Shown: positions 37,284-46,139 of the stretch, one piece after another
How the letters are laid out: each line of letters begins with the position of its first letter
Position numbering within the stretch: the first letter of the stretch is position 1
Assembly (NCBI GenBank): GCA_024244705.1
Contig: JAAEOK010000064.1
Coordinates: 1 to 64,000, forward strand
Length of the DNA: 64,000 nucleotides
Source: Alphaproteobacteria bacterium
GTDB taxonomy: Bacteria > Pseudomonadota > Alphaproteobacteria > JAAEOK01
Direction of reading: 5' to 3'
Made by a program: the position numbers and the translations under genes
Notes under the pieces: model-generated
Told to the model about the DNA's origin: nothing
The model's input: only the letters and a program-made list of their open reading frames with translations
Databases searched by the model: none

Positions 37284-39993
37284 CCTTGTTCGACAGAGGC
37301 TGGCGGAGGACGGGGCCGCCATTGCCGAAATGGATATCGAAATCCGGCACCACCTCGAAACCTGTCACGACTGCACCCGGTTCGCCGCCGAGCTGAAGCG
37401 TCTCGAGGCGGAATTGAACGACCTTTCCTGCCCCGACGCGCCGGACGAGCTGGTCGCCGCGACCCTGGAGGCGGTGCGGCGGACGGCAGGCGCTGAAAGC
37501 GACACGACGTGGAGCGGCGGGCGCGGTCGTTACGTTGCCGGCGGCCTGGCCGCCGCCGTGGTCATCGCGGCGAGTGTGGCCCTGACCCTCAACATCATGG
37601 AATCGACGGCGCCGTATCGAGCGGCCGACCGAGAATACGCCGACGCCGGTGGTGGGCTGGGCGCGAGCGAGGAGCAGGTCGCAACCGGGCTTTACCGACC
37701 GCAGCCGCCGGCGGAGTCGCAAAGCGCGGCCGAGCCGCCGCGTTCCGACCTGGAGATTGCCGGCGCGATCGATGAATCCTCGCGGGTGACGGGCCAGCGG
37801 GAGAATGTCGCCGGTAGCGAGAACGAAGAATTCGAGATCGCCGAGTTGGCCGGGAACGAGGGCCTGTTCGGCGACCTGCGGTCGCGAGCGGCAGGCCAAT
37901 CGTTGCTCGCCGAATCGGAGATCATCGCCCAACTCAAGAACCAACGGCGCGACGCCGATTCCTCCGACGATTTCGCCAAGGAAAATCGTCGCGGTGGTGG
38001 CGAGAAGGATGTCGTGGCCACACTCGAACGTGGACTGGTCCCCGAGACCTCGGCGCCGGTGGGCAAGGCGAAAGGCGACCGCCGGTATCACGGCGCGCCG
38101 GCCGCTCCCCCCGCCCAGGCAAGCAAGCAGGAGAGCCGGTCGGCGTCCGAGTTCGGCAGCGAACTCTACGACACGCCCGGGGACGACGTCTTTGCCGCCG
38201 GCGCCGGCTCGGTTACCGGGCCCGCCGACGAGAAGAAGGCAGCGACCAAATCGCTCGACAAGGGCCGGGCGGAAAACGTGCCGGATGCAGATCCCGTGAT
38301 CGCCGGTGACGCCGGCGTGGCGGGAGGTCTATCGGGTAACGCGAACGCACCGCTCGGCGGCCTCGTCCAATCGGAAGAGAACAAGCGGCGCGCCGTCGAC
38401 ATCCTTTCCACTTCGGATCGGACGCGGCAACCGGCGGATGATTTCCTCACATCCTACCGCGCGCTCGATGGCCTGACCTTCCAGGAGCCAACCGGCTATT
38501 GGGCCAACACCTATATCCCGGGCGATCCCGAGATGCGCCTGCTGCAGGCTCGGCTGGCGGCGTGGAACCGCGCGGCGCTGGGCTCCGACGTTCGACTCGA
38601 ACAGGCGGTGCATCCCATCGAGCAGCCGTTCGACGCCCCGCGTGATGCGGCGCTGGCGGTGTATCTCGACGCCGACACCGCCGCCATCGAGGGCGAGACC
38701 CGGCTGCGCATCCAGGTTGGCCTCAAGGGCGCCGAGCGCCAGGGCGGGCACCGGCCGGCGATGAACATCGGCGTCGTCCTCGATCTGCTGTCCGGTGCCG
38801 ACGGCGACATGGCGACCCGGATCCGCGCCCTGATGACGGCGCTCGAGCGCATGGACCAGCCCGGTGACCGCTTTTCGCTGACCGTCGCCGGGCCGTCCGG
38901 CGGCCGGTTGATCGCACCCGATCAGTTCAAGCACGGCCCCTTGCAGATCACCCTCGACCGGTTATTCGACAGCGATGCGGCAGGCGGTGGTCAGAATGTC
39001 GAATTACTGGACGCGGTAGCGCGGGCCGCGGACGGCGTGCGCCAGGGCGACGATCCCAACGCCATCCTCGGCTCGAGCCTGGTGCTGCTGGTCACCGGCG
39101 ACTCGCTCGATGACGACATCGACATGCTGGAACGGCTCGCCCACCGCAATGCGATCGGCGGTGTGCCGTTGAGCGTGGTGAGCCTGGGAACGCAGGCGGA
39201 GCTGGCGAATATCGACCGCCTGGTCGCGGCCGGCCAGGGCAGCCGGCGGATTCTGGCCTCACCGGCCGAGGCGATGGCGCTCGTCGACCGCGAATTGCAC
39301 GCCGCGAGCGGCGCCGTGGCGCGCGCGGTCCGGCTTCGCATTCGGCTCGCCGCGGGGGTCAGGCTGATCGACGTCTTGGGCTCGCGGCCGCTCGGCGAGC
39401 CGCACGCCGAACGCGTACGCGAGGCCGAACAGGCGATCGACCAGCGGCTGGCCCGCAACCTCGGCATCGAAGCCGATCGCGGCGACGACGAGGAGGGCAT
39501 CCAAATCGTGATCCCGAACTTCTTTGCCGGCGATTCCCATGTCGTCCTGCTCGACGTGGTTGCCGACGGGCCCGGACCGGTCGCCGAGGTGACGGTGCGC
39601 TATAAGGACGTGATCGGTTTGCGCAACGGGATCACGCGCGCCAGCCTCGCAATCGGCGGCGGCCAGCGGGCGGACGGCTTGTTGGAGCGCAATGTCCTCA
39701 AGAACTTGGTCGCCTGGGAAATTGCCCGAGGGCTGCGCGAAACCGGCCGGGATCTCGGCGATTTGCCGCGGGCGATCGCGCGGCTGGCCGACCTGCGCGA
39801 TCTGGTCGCCGGGCTGCGGCTCGCCGTCGTCGGCTGGTCGGGCGACCCCGACCTGGCCGCCGACGAGGCCATGCTCGGGACGTATCTGGCGGTCCTCGGC
39901 TCATCCGCCATGGCCGATACGGTTCACCGTCACCACCTAGCCGAATCCCTGCGCTACGCGGCCTTCCGCAAGCTCCAGGTCGCGGCCCGCTAA
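37270..39993 (+). CDS. Zinc-finger anti-sigma factor fused to a degenerate VWA/YfbK-like protein
   Basis: The 907-residue protein is read in this order. A ZAS-type anti-sigma zinc finger (HxxxCxxC, LETCHDC, residues 28-35) comes first, then one membrane helix (about 88-110) and a long low-complexity Gly/Ala/Glu-rich linker (about 111-385). Next is the YfbK N-terminal block (FLTSYRALDGLTF ... GYWANTYIPGDP), then a VWA fold (about 495-660) and a DUF3520-like C-terminus. The metal site of the VWA is degenerate: DLLSG replaces DxSxS. The cytosolic end should hold the ECF sigma factor and the periplasmic VWA may sense a partner. The ATG at 37270 has GGAG 6 bases before it; 37258 is an alternative. 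Confidence 0.82.
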   Translation: MKRCDLVRQRLAEDGAAIAEMDIEIRHHLETCHDCTRFAAELKRLEAELNDLSCPDAPDELVAATLEAVRRTAGAESDTTWSGGRGRYVAGGLAAAVVIAASVALTLNIMESTAPYRAADREYADAGGGLGASEEQVATGLYRPQPPAESQSAAEPPRSDLEIAGAIDESSRVTGQRENVAGSENEEFEIAELAGNEGLFGDLRSRAAGQSLLAESEIIAQLKNQRRDADSSDDFAKENRRGGGEKDVVATLERGLVPETSAPVGKAKGDRRYHGAPAAPPAQASKQESRSASEFGSELYDTPGDDVFAAGAGSVTGPADEKKAATKSLDKGRAENVPDADPVIAGDAGVAGGLSGNANAPLGGLVQSEENKRRAVDILSTSDRTRQPADDFLTSYRALDGLTFQEPTGYWANTYIPGDPEMRLLQARLAAWNRAALGSDVRLEQAVHPIEQPFDAPRDAALAVYLDADTAAIEGETRLRIQVGLKGAERQGGHRPAMNIGVVLDLLSGADGDMATRIRALMTALERMDQPGDRFSLTVAGPSGGRLIAPDQFKHGPLQITLDRLFDSDAAGGGQNVELLDAVARAADGVRQGDDPNAILGSSLVLLVTGDSLDDDIDMLERLAHRNAIGGVPLSVVSLGTQAELANIDRLVAAGQGSRRILASPAEAMALVDRELHAASGAVARAVRLRIRLAAGVRLIDVLGSRPLGEPHAERVREAEQAIDQRLARNLGIEADRGDDEEGIQIVIPNFFAGDSHVVLLDVVADGPGPVAEVTVRYKDVIGLRNGITRASLAIGGGQRADGLLERNVLKNLVAWEIARGLRETGRDLGDLPRAIARLADLRDLVAGLRLAVVGWSGDPDLAADEAMLGTYLAVLGSSAMADTVHRHHLAESLRYAAFRKLQVAAR

Positions 39994-40026
39994 TTACCGA
40001 CCCGTACTGTCGAAAGGCTCCGAACC

Positions 40027-43000
40027 ATGCGACGTCTGCTCTTTCTGCTTGCCTTGATTCTGGTTTCACCGGCCACCGCCGAGGAACTCGGCCCGCGGTC
40101 GACGGGTGAGGTCCGGGTACCGTTGGCCGATTACACGGCGATGATCGAACGGCTGGCCCGGGAACCGCGCCGCGCTCCCGCCGCCTACGCCATCGGTCGG
40201 TCGAACGTCGTCGTCGACGTGGCCGACCGCGAAGACCGTTTCACCGCCACCGTCACCGTCACCGTCGCGATCGAAACCTTCGAGGACGAATGGACCCTGG
40301 TGCCCATCCTGCCCCACGGCGCGGCGCTCACGCGGGCCGTCGTCGATGGCGGTCCGGCGCAGCTCGTGGATGCCCCCGACGGGATCGCCTGGAGCACGGA
40401 CCGCGCCGGCACTGTCACGATGGAACTGACCTATGGCGTCGACGCCCGCAGCTACGCCGGCGGCTATGTCCTGTCCCTGGCCGTGCCCCGCGCGGCGGCG
40501 ACGACTTTCAGCGCGACCTTGCCAGACACCGCCGGCGACGTCGCGGTGGTGCCGTCGGCGGAGCTGCAGCGCAGCGACGTTGCCGGAGCCACGCGGGTGA
40601 CCGCGGCGGTGCCGGCGACATCCTCGATCCTGGTCTCGTGGCGCGCCCCAAGCGGCCGTGCGTTCGCCATCAGCCGTGCCGATTACAGCGGCGTGCTGCG
40701 CGATATGGCCGTGGTCTGGAGCGGCCGGTTCGAGGTCGAAATCTTCGGCGACGAACGGATCACCCTGCCGGTCATTCCGAACAGCGTTACCATCAACGAC
40801 CTGCGGATCGACGGCGAGACCGCGACCGTGCTCGATGAGGACGGAAACTTCGCGACCCTGGTCGAGGGACCGGGGAAGCATCAAGTCGAGGTCGCGTTTC
40901 AGGTGCCCGTCGTCGGCGACACCGGCCCGCCGCAGGCCCGCTTACGAATTCCTCGTATTCCGGTTTCCCGGTTCGAGCTCGTGCTGCCGGGACGGAAAGA
41001 GGTGCGCGTGGCCCCGGGTGCCGACGTGGTGACGGTCGAAGGCGAAGACACGACGACCGCGACGGCATTCATCCCGATGAGCGACAGCGTGGTCTTCACC
41101 TGGACCGAGGCGGTGCCGCAAAACCTGCGCGGCCAGGTGCGGGCGAATGCCAGCATCTATCACGCCATCCACGCCGAAGAGGGCGTCCTGCACGCCGCGG
41201 GCACGATCGTCTACGAAATCACCCATGGCGAGACCAATCGGCTCGAACTGGAAATCCCGAACGATGCCCAGGTCAACCGCATCGCCTCGCCATCGGGCGG
41301 GGTCTCGGACTGGGCGGTGGCGCTGGGGGAGGAAGCGGGCCGCAAGAAGGTCAGCGTCTTCCTCGAACGCCCGGTAAGCGGCGAATACGTGCTTGCGATT
41401 GCCTATGAGCGCCTGCTCGGTTCGGATGCGGAGGCGCTCGCCTCCATCGTTGTTCCCTTGCTCAGCGCCGACAGCGTCCAGCGCCAACGCGGCATGGTCG
41501 CGCTGCTGTCCGGGCCCGAACTCACGCTGCGGCCGGAATCCGACGACGGGCTGTCGAAGGTCGGCGAGAACCAGTTGCCGGCCTTCATCCGCAACCAGAT
41601 CGCGATGACAGTCGCCCATACGTTCAAATATATCGATCCGACGCCCACGCTGGTCGTCGCCGCGGCGGCGCCGGAGCGCAAGCAAGGCAGGTTCAACGCC
41701 CAGGTCGACACCCTGATCTCGCTGGGCGACGTCACCATGAAGGGCTCAGCGACGGTCGAGATCGACATCAAATCCGGCACCATCGTCGATCTCCGCCTGA
41801 GCGCGCCGCAGAGCGTCAATGTGCTGGCGGTGTCCGGCCCATCGCTCAGGACGCACCTGGTCCGCGAGGTCGATGGCGGCCAGGCCATCGAGTTGGAGTT
41901 CACCCGCGAAATGGAGGGGCAGTTCCGCGTCGAGGTGGCCTACGAGAAAATCATGGATGCCGGCGCCGGCGAATCGACCGTCCCGACCATTTCGGTCGTC
42001 GGCGCCGAAGTCGAGCACGGCCGCATCGCCGTCGAGGCGCTGACCGCGGTCGAGGTCAGCACCGCCGCGGTCGAACGGCTGTCGAACCTGGACATCAACG
42101 AATTGCCGCAGCAATTGGTGCTCAAGACGACCAATCCGATCCTGCTCGCCTTTCGCTACGTCAACGCCAGGCCGCCATTCCGCCTCGCGCTGAGGATCAC
42201 CCGGCACAATGAAATCGATGTGCAGGTCGCCGCCATAGAGCGGGCCGACTACCGATCCCTCTTGACCCGCGACGGGCTGGCGGTGACGACGGCGCGGCTC
42301 ATCGTGCGCAACAGCCGGCGCCAGTTTCTGCGTCTCGACCTGCCGCCGAATTCCGAAATCTGGTCGGTCTTCGTCGACGACAAAGCCGAGAAGCCGGCCT
42401 ATGCCGGCGGCGGCACCAACGGCGACGGGTCGGCCGTCCTCGTCAAACTGATCAACTCCGCCAAGGGATTTCCAATCGACCTCGTCTACGCGACCCCGGC
42501 CGATCCGATTCGCCATATCGGCACAGTCTCGAGCGTGCTGCCGCGGCCCGACATGGTCGTCACCCATAGCCGCTGGGACGTCTTCCTCCCCGACGGTCCC
42601 GCCTATCTGACCCCCGACAGCACGATGGATCTGGTCGTCGGCGGCGTACCGGTCAACCCGAGCGCCGCCGGCGGCGTCATCTTGGCGCGGGCGGCCGACG
42701 CCTATCAGACGGAGATGGGGCAACCGCTCAGGATCACGGTGCCGACCCGCGGCATCCAGTTTGCCTTCGAGAAGCTTTATGCCAGCCAGTCGCCCGAGCC
42801 GGCGGCGTTCTCGATTCGCTATGTTTCCGAGAATACCAACAAGGTCGCCATCGCGCTGAGCGCCGTCGGCGTGATCATGCTGTGGATTGGCATCGTCGCG
42901 CTTGCCGGCCGCCGATTGCCGCTGTCGAGATACGGCACAATCGCCGTGCTTGCCGGCGGCCTCGCCCTGCTTGTCCTGACCACCGGCTACCTCGGCGCGA

Positions 43001-43083
43001 GCCCGATCATCGCCGCGGCCCTGGCCCTCGTTGTCGCCGCCGGGCTGGGCTTGTGGGCCGGCGCCGAGCGCTGGCGCGCATGA
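40027..43083 (+). CDS. Large secreted protein with C-terminal membrane helices, unknown
   Basis: The 1018-residue protein has a signal peptide (MRRLLFLLALILVSPATA), then about 900 residues that look like repeated beta-sandwich domains, and three membrane helices at the end (about 937-1012) with a short basic tail. There is no heme, metal or catalytic motif that I can see. Similar designs occur next to ECF sigma/anti-sigma genes in other bacteria, but I do not recognise a named family. It lies 33 bases behind the VWA/anti-sigma gene and is probably in its operon, so it is the likely partner or output of that system. Confidence 0.7.
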   Translation: MRRLLFLLALILVSPATAEELGPRSTGEVRVPLADYTAMIERLAREPRRAPAAYAIGRSNVVVDVADREDRFTATVTVTVAIETFEDEWTLVPILPHGAALTRAVVDGGPAQLVDAPDGIAWSTDRAGTVTMELTYGVDARSYAGGYVLSLAVPRAAATTFSATLPDTAGDVAVVPSAELQRSDVAGATRVTAAVPATSSILVSWRAPSGRAFAISRADYSGVLRDMAVVWSGRFEVEIFGDERITLPVIPNSVTINDLRIDGETATVLDEDGNFATLVEGPGKHQVEVAFQVPVVGDTGPPQARLRIPRIPVSRFELVLPGRKEVRVAPGADVVTVEGEDTTTATAFIPMSDSVVFTWTEAVPQNLRGQVRANASIYHAIHAEEGVLHAAGTIVYEITHGETNRLELEIPNDAQVNRIASPSGGVSDWAVALGEEAGRKKVSVFLERPVSGEYVLAIAYERLLGSDAEALASIVVPLLSADSVQRQRGMVALLSGPELTLRPESDDGLSKVGENQLPAFIRNQIAMTVAHTFKYIDPTPTLVVAAAAPERKQGRFNAQVDTLISLGDVTMKGSATVEIDIKSGTIVDLRLSAPQSVNVLAVSGPSLRTHLVREVDGGQAIELEFTREMEGQFRVEVAYEKIMDAGAGESTVPTISVVGAEVEHGRIAVEALTAVEVSTAAVERLSNLDINELPQQLVLKTTNPILLAFRYVNARPPFRLALRITRHNEIDVQVAAIERADYRSLLTRDGLAVTTARLIVRNSRRQFLRLDLPPNSEIWSVFVDDKAEKPAYAGGGTNGDGSAVLVKLINSAKGFPIDLVYATPADPIRHIGTVSSVLPRPDMVVTHSRWDVFLPDGPAYLTPDSTMDLVVGGVPVNPSAAGGVILARAADAYQTEMGQPLRITVPTRGIQFAFEKLYASQSPEPAAFSIRYVSENTNKVAIALSAVGVIMLWIGIVALAGRRLPLSRYGTIAVLAGGLALLVLTTGYLGASPIIAAALALVVAAGLGLWAGAERWRA

Positions 43084-43156
43084 TGCGCTGCCACCGCCTC
43101 ACGATCGTCGAAGAAGCGCCGCGGCACGGATGCCGCCGTGATCACCGGCAGGCAGG

Positions 43157-43681
43157 CTAGTCCGGCCGCAGGTCCCGGCTGACGGCGAGGTCGTGCTCGC
43201 TCATCTGAAACCCGGCCCAGATGCGATAGGCGCCGCCGCTCTGGCCCTTGAGGAACTGATATTTCTGCCAGATGCCTTCGCTCTCGGTAACCGGCTCGCC
43301 GACCGACCCGAGATCCATTTCGACCTCGAAGACTTCCTTGCTGAGCACGGTTCCGCGGACATCGGTGATGGCGATGAAATACGCGAACTCCGCCACACCG
43401 GTCTTGTTCGCCGCGCCGCGCCGCGCCGTAATATCGAGGTCCATGTTGACCTCGAGTTCGGTCAGCAGGTCGTCGACATAGCCGCACTGAAGACCGGTGA
43501 CTTTCATCTTGGCCTGGTAGTCGAGATTGCTGACGTTGGCCGGCCCGCCCGGCGCGAAGCGCACCAATTCGCCGGTCCGGTCGAGGACCAGGGGACGCGG
43601 ACAGGTACTGGTGGGTTCGATGCAGGACGCCAACACCAGGGCCGTCGCCAGCAGCGCGGCGGGCATCCGCCACCGTTTCAC
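43157..43681 (-). CDS. Lipoprotein of unknown function
   Basis: The 174-residue protein has a lipoprotein signal (MKRWRMPAALLATALVLASC, lipobox LASC) followed by TCPRPLVLDRTGELVRFAPG and a beta-rich domain of about 130 residues (TELEVNMDLDITARR ... EFAYFIAITDVRGTVLSKEVFEVEMDL). The GTG at 43681 is preferred because AAGG stands 6 bases before it and it gives a compact signal; ATGs at 43708 and 43666 are alternatives. The family is not recognised. The gap 43084-43156 to the convergent large gene holds nothing clear. Confidence 0.65.
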   Translation of the reverse strand: MKRWRMPAALLATALVLASCIEPTSTCPRPLVLDRTGELVRFAPGGPANVSNLDYQAKMKVTGLQCGYVDDLLTELEVNMDLDITARRGAANKTGVAEFAYFIAITDVRGTVLSKEVFEVEMDLGSVGEPVTESEGIWQKYQFLKGQSGGAYRIWAGFQMSEHDLAVSRDLRPD

Positions 43682-43716
43682 CGACGCCTTATATCCAGAA
43701 CAATTCATCGATCGAA

Positions 43717-43956
43717 CTACAGCCTGCCGTGGGTTCCGTCGCAGAAGGGCTTGTTGGCCGTATGCTTGCAGCCGCACAGATACACCTCGCCATCCTTTTC
43801 CGCGGTAAAGACGACCGGCGTCAGGTCGGTGACCTTGTGCGAACCATCGCAGAACGGCTGGGTGCTGCTGAGGCCGCAGGCGCACCAGGCGTATTTCTTG
43901 CCGGCCTCGACCGTGGCGGGATAAGGCTCCTTCTGGGGGGAAACGGGTTCCGTCAT
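43717..43956 (-). CDS. CDGSH iron-sulfur protein
   Basis: The 79-residue protein has two CDGSH-type motifs: CACGLSSTQPFCDGSH and CGCKHTANKPFCDGTH. Each supplies three Cys and one His for a [2Fe-2S] cluster. Small two-motif members are common in bacteria; an electron-transfer or redox-sensing role is likely but not proven. It lies just before the lipoprotein gene, on the same strand. Confidence 0.88.
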   Translation of the reverse strand: MTEPVSPQKEPYPATVEAGKKYAWCACGLSSTQPFCDGSHKVTDLTPVVFTAEKDGEVYLCGCKHTANKPFCDGTHGRL

Positions 43957-44142
43957 CGATCGCCTCTTTGCCTCGTCAAATCGGCCGCAACCGCGGTTCC
44001 GGGGTCGGCCGCACTCTAGGTGACGGTCGCATTATGCACAAGGGCTCGGGGTCGGCGTTGAATCATAGAATGGCCAGAGTTGTCAGAGGCATGCGCGATC
44101 TGTTAAGTGCTGCCCACCGCAGCCGCTGGATGCCGCGTTTCG

Positions 44143-45105
44143 ATGGCCGTCTACACCGAAGTCTCCGATGAGGACCTGGAATCATTCATCGCCCAGTACG
44201 ATGTCGGGCGGGTGATTTCCTACAAGGGAATCGCGGAAGGCGTCGAGAACACGAACTATCTGCTCCAGACCGATGTCGGCACCTATATCCTGACCCTCTA
44301 CGAGAAACGCGTCGCCCGTTGCGATTTGCCCTTCTTTCTCGGCCTGATGGAACATTTGGCGGATCAGGGCATCGCCTGTCCGACCCCGATACATGGCCGC
44401 GACGGCGAGGCGCTGAGAGAGCTCTGCGATCGCCCGGCGGCGATAATTTCCTTTCTCCACGGCATGTGGCCGCGGCGCATCATGCCGCGGCATTGCCAGC
44501 TGCTGGGAGATGCGCTGGCGGCGTTCCATCTCGCCGGACAATCCTATCCGGTGCGGCGCGCCAACAACCTTTCGGTCTCGGGCTGGCGGCCGATCTATGA
44601 CCAATGCGCGGCGCGCGCCGACGAGGTCGAACCCGGACTACGCGAATTCCTTGCCGCCGAGCTGGTGAAGCTCGAAACGAACTGGCCCACCGATCTGCCG
44701 GCCGGCGTCATCCACGCCGACCTGTTCCCCGACAACGTCTTCTTCCTCGAAGACAATTTATCGGGGCTGATCGATTTCTACTTCGCCTGCAACGACTTCT
44801 TCGCCTATGACCTGGCGACCTGCCTCAATGCCTGGTGTTTCGAGACCGACGGCAGTTTCAACATCACCAAGGCGCGCCAGATGCTGTCGGCCTACCGACG
44901 GACCCGGCCCCTGGCCGAGGCCGAGCTATCGGCCCTGCCGCTGCTGGCGCAGGGCAGCGCGATGCGATTCCTGCTGACCCGCCTCTATGACTGGCTGCAC
45001 CACCCGGAAGGGGCGTTCGTACGGCCCAAGGATCCGCGCGAATACCTCAAGATACTCCACTTCCACCAAGGCATCACCGGCCCCGGCGCTTATGGCCTCG
45101 CCTGA
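44143..45105 (+). CDS. thrB: Homoserine kinase (ThrB type II, APH fold)
   Basis: The 320-residue enzyme phosphorylates homoserine in threonine synthesis. It belongs to the aminoglycoside-phosphotransferase-fold homoserine kinases found in proteobacteria: [35 protein letters not shown], the catalytic loop [14 protein letters not shown] and the DFYFACND metal block are typical. The ATG at 44143 begins the family N-terminus. It overlaps rnhA by 14 bases, a common pair in alphaproteobacteria. The gap 43957-44142 has no gene. Confidence 0.93.
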   Translation: MAVYTEVSDEDLESFIAQYDVGRVISYKGIAEGVENTNYLLQTDVGTYILTLYEKRVARCDLPFFLGLMEHLADQGIACPTPIHGRDGEALRELCDRPAAIISFLHGMWPRRIMPRHCQLLGDALAAFHLAGQSYPVRRANNLSVSGWRPIYDQCAARADEVEPGLREFLAAELVKLETNWPTDLPAGVIHADLFPDNVFFLEDNLSGLIDFYFACNDFFAYDLATCLNAWCFETDGSFNITKARQMLSAYRRTRPLAEAELSALPLLAQGSAMRFLLTRLYDWLHHPEGAFVRPKDPREYLKILHFHQGITGPGAYGLA

Positions 45106-45553
45106 AGACACAATCGTCGACATCTATACGGATGGCGCCTGCAGCGGCAATCCTGGCCCCGGCGGCTGGGCGGCGGTTCTCGACTATCGTGGCCATCGCC
45201 GCGAACTATCCGGTTCGTCGCCCGATACCACGAACAACCGCATGGAGTTGATGGCCGCGATCGCCGCCCTCGAGGCGCTGAAACGGCCGATGACGGTACG
45301 GGTCCACACCGATAGCACCTATGTCAAAGACGGCATCACGGTGTGGATCAAGGACTGGCAGGCGCGCGGTTGGAAGACGGCGGCCAAGAAACCGGTCAAG
45401 AACCGCGAATTATGGGAACGCCTGCTGGCCGCGCTCGGCCGCCACAAGGTGCAATGGCACTGGGTCCGCGGCCATGACGGCCACCCGGAGAACGAGCGCG
45501 CCGACACGCTCGCCCGAGCGGCCATCGAGAAACGTTCAGGCGATGCCGATTAG
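45092..45553 (+). CDS. rnhA: Ribonuclease HI
   Basis: The 153-residue enzyme degrades the RNA strand of RNA-DNA hybrids. The catalytic residues are Asp in [16 protein letters not shown], Glu in NRMELMAAI, Asp in [11 protein letters not shown] and Asp in [11 protein letters not shown]. Its end overlaps the convergent peroxiredoxin gene by 4 bases. Confidence 0.96.
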   Translation: MASPEDTIVDIYTDGACSGNPGPGGWAAVLDYRGHRRELSGSSPDTTNNRMELMAAIAALEALKRPMTVRVHTDSTYVKDGITVWIKDWQARGWKTAAKKPVKNRELWERLLAALGRHKVQWHWVRGHDGHPENERADTLARAAIEKRSGDAD

Positions 45554-46032
45554 AGCTGCTTGAGAAGGTGCTCGGCGCTGCTGACCTCGAACGCGCCGCC
45601 ATCCTCCAAGTTCAAAGCGGAGACGACGCCGTCGTCGACAACCATCGAGAAACGCCGGTTGCGCTTGCCAAGGCCGTGGCCGCTGGCATCGAACGCGAGC
45701 CCCATCGCGGTGGTCAGTTCGCCGTTGCCGTCGGCCAGCATCATGACCTTGTCGCCGACGCTTTGCGCCGTGCCCCAGGCGCCCATGACGAAAGGATCGT
45801 TCCACGCCAGGCAGGCAATCGCGTCGACGCCCTTGCCCTTGAGCGCGTCGGCCTGCCGGACGAAGCCGGGAAGATGCTTGGCCGAGCAGGTCGGCGTGAA
45901 CGCGCCCGGAACGCCAAAGAATGCGACCTTCTTGCCGCCGAAGACGTCGCCGGTCGACATCTCGACGATGCCGTCATCGGTCATCATCCGCAACGTCGCC
46001 TCTGGAATCCTATCGCCAACTTGAATCGTCAT
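45550..46032 (-). CDS. Peroxiredoxin, Prx5/AhpE-like
   Basis: The 160-residue enzyme reduces peroxides. The peroxidatic Cys is in [18 protein letters not shown], and [18 protein letters not shown] near the end is typical of Prx5 (the glutaredoxin- or thioredoxin-dependent type). The ATG at 46032 starts the family N-terminus [14 protein letters not shown]. It is downstream of the DsbD-like reductase gene on the same strand. Confidence 0.92.
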   Translation of the reverse strand: MTIQVGDRIPEATLRMMTDDGIVEMSTGDVFGGKKVAFFGVPGAFTPTCSAKHLPGFVRQADALKGKGVDAIACLAWNDPFVMGAWGTAQSVGDKVMMLADGNGELTTAMGLAFDASGHGLGKRNRRFSMVVDDGVVSALNLEDGGAFEVSSAEHLLKQL

Positions 46033-46139
46033 AGTTCGTGTCCTCCACAGGCAAGAAATCTGCCGGGTTGTGAAGAGGCCGCCACATCGCCCGCGGCCCG
46101 CCGGTAAACCGCATAGATAGGCTTTCCGGTGCGACGAGT

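Noticed and set aside
43717-43885. N-terminal extension of the lipoprotein gene up to 43885
   Set aside because: It would overlap the CDGSH gene on the same strand, is Arg-rich and lacks any signal; the lipobox peptide starts near 43681.
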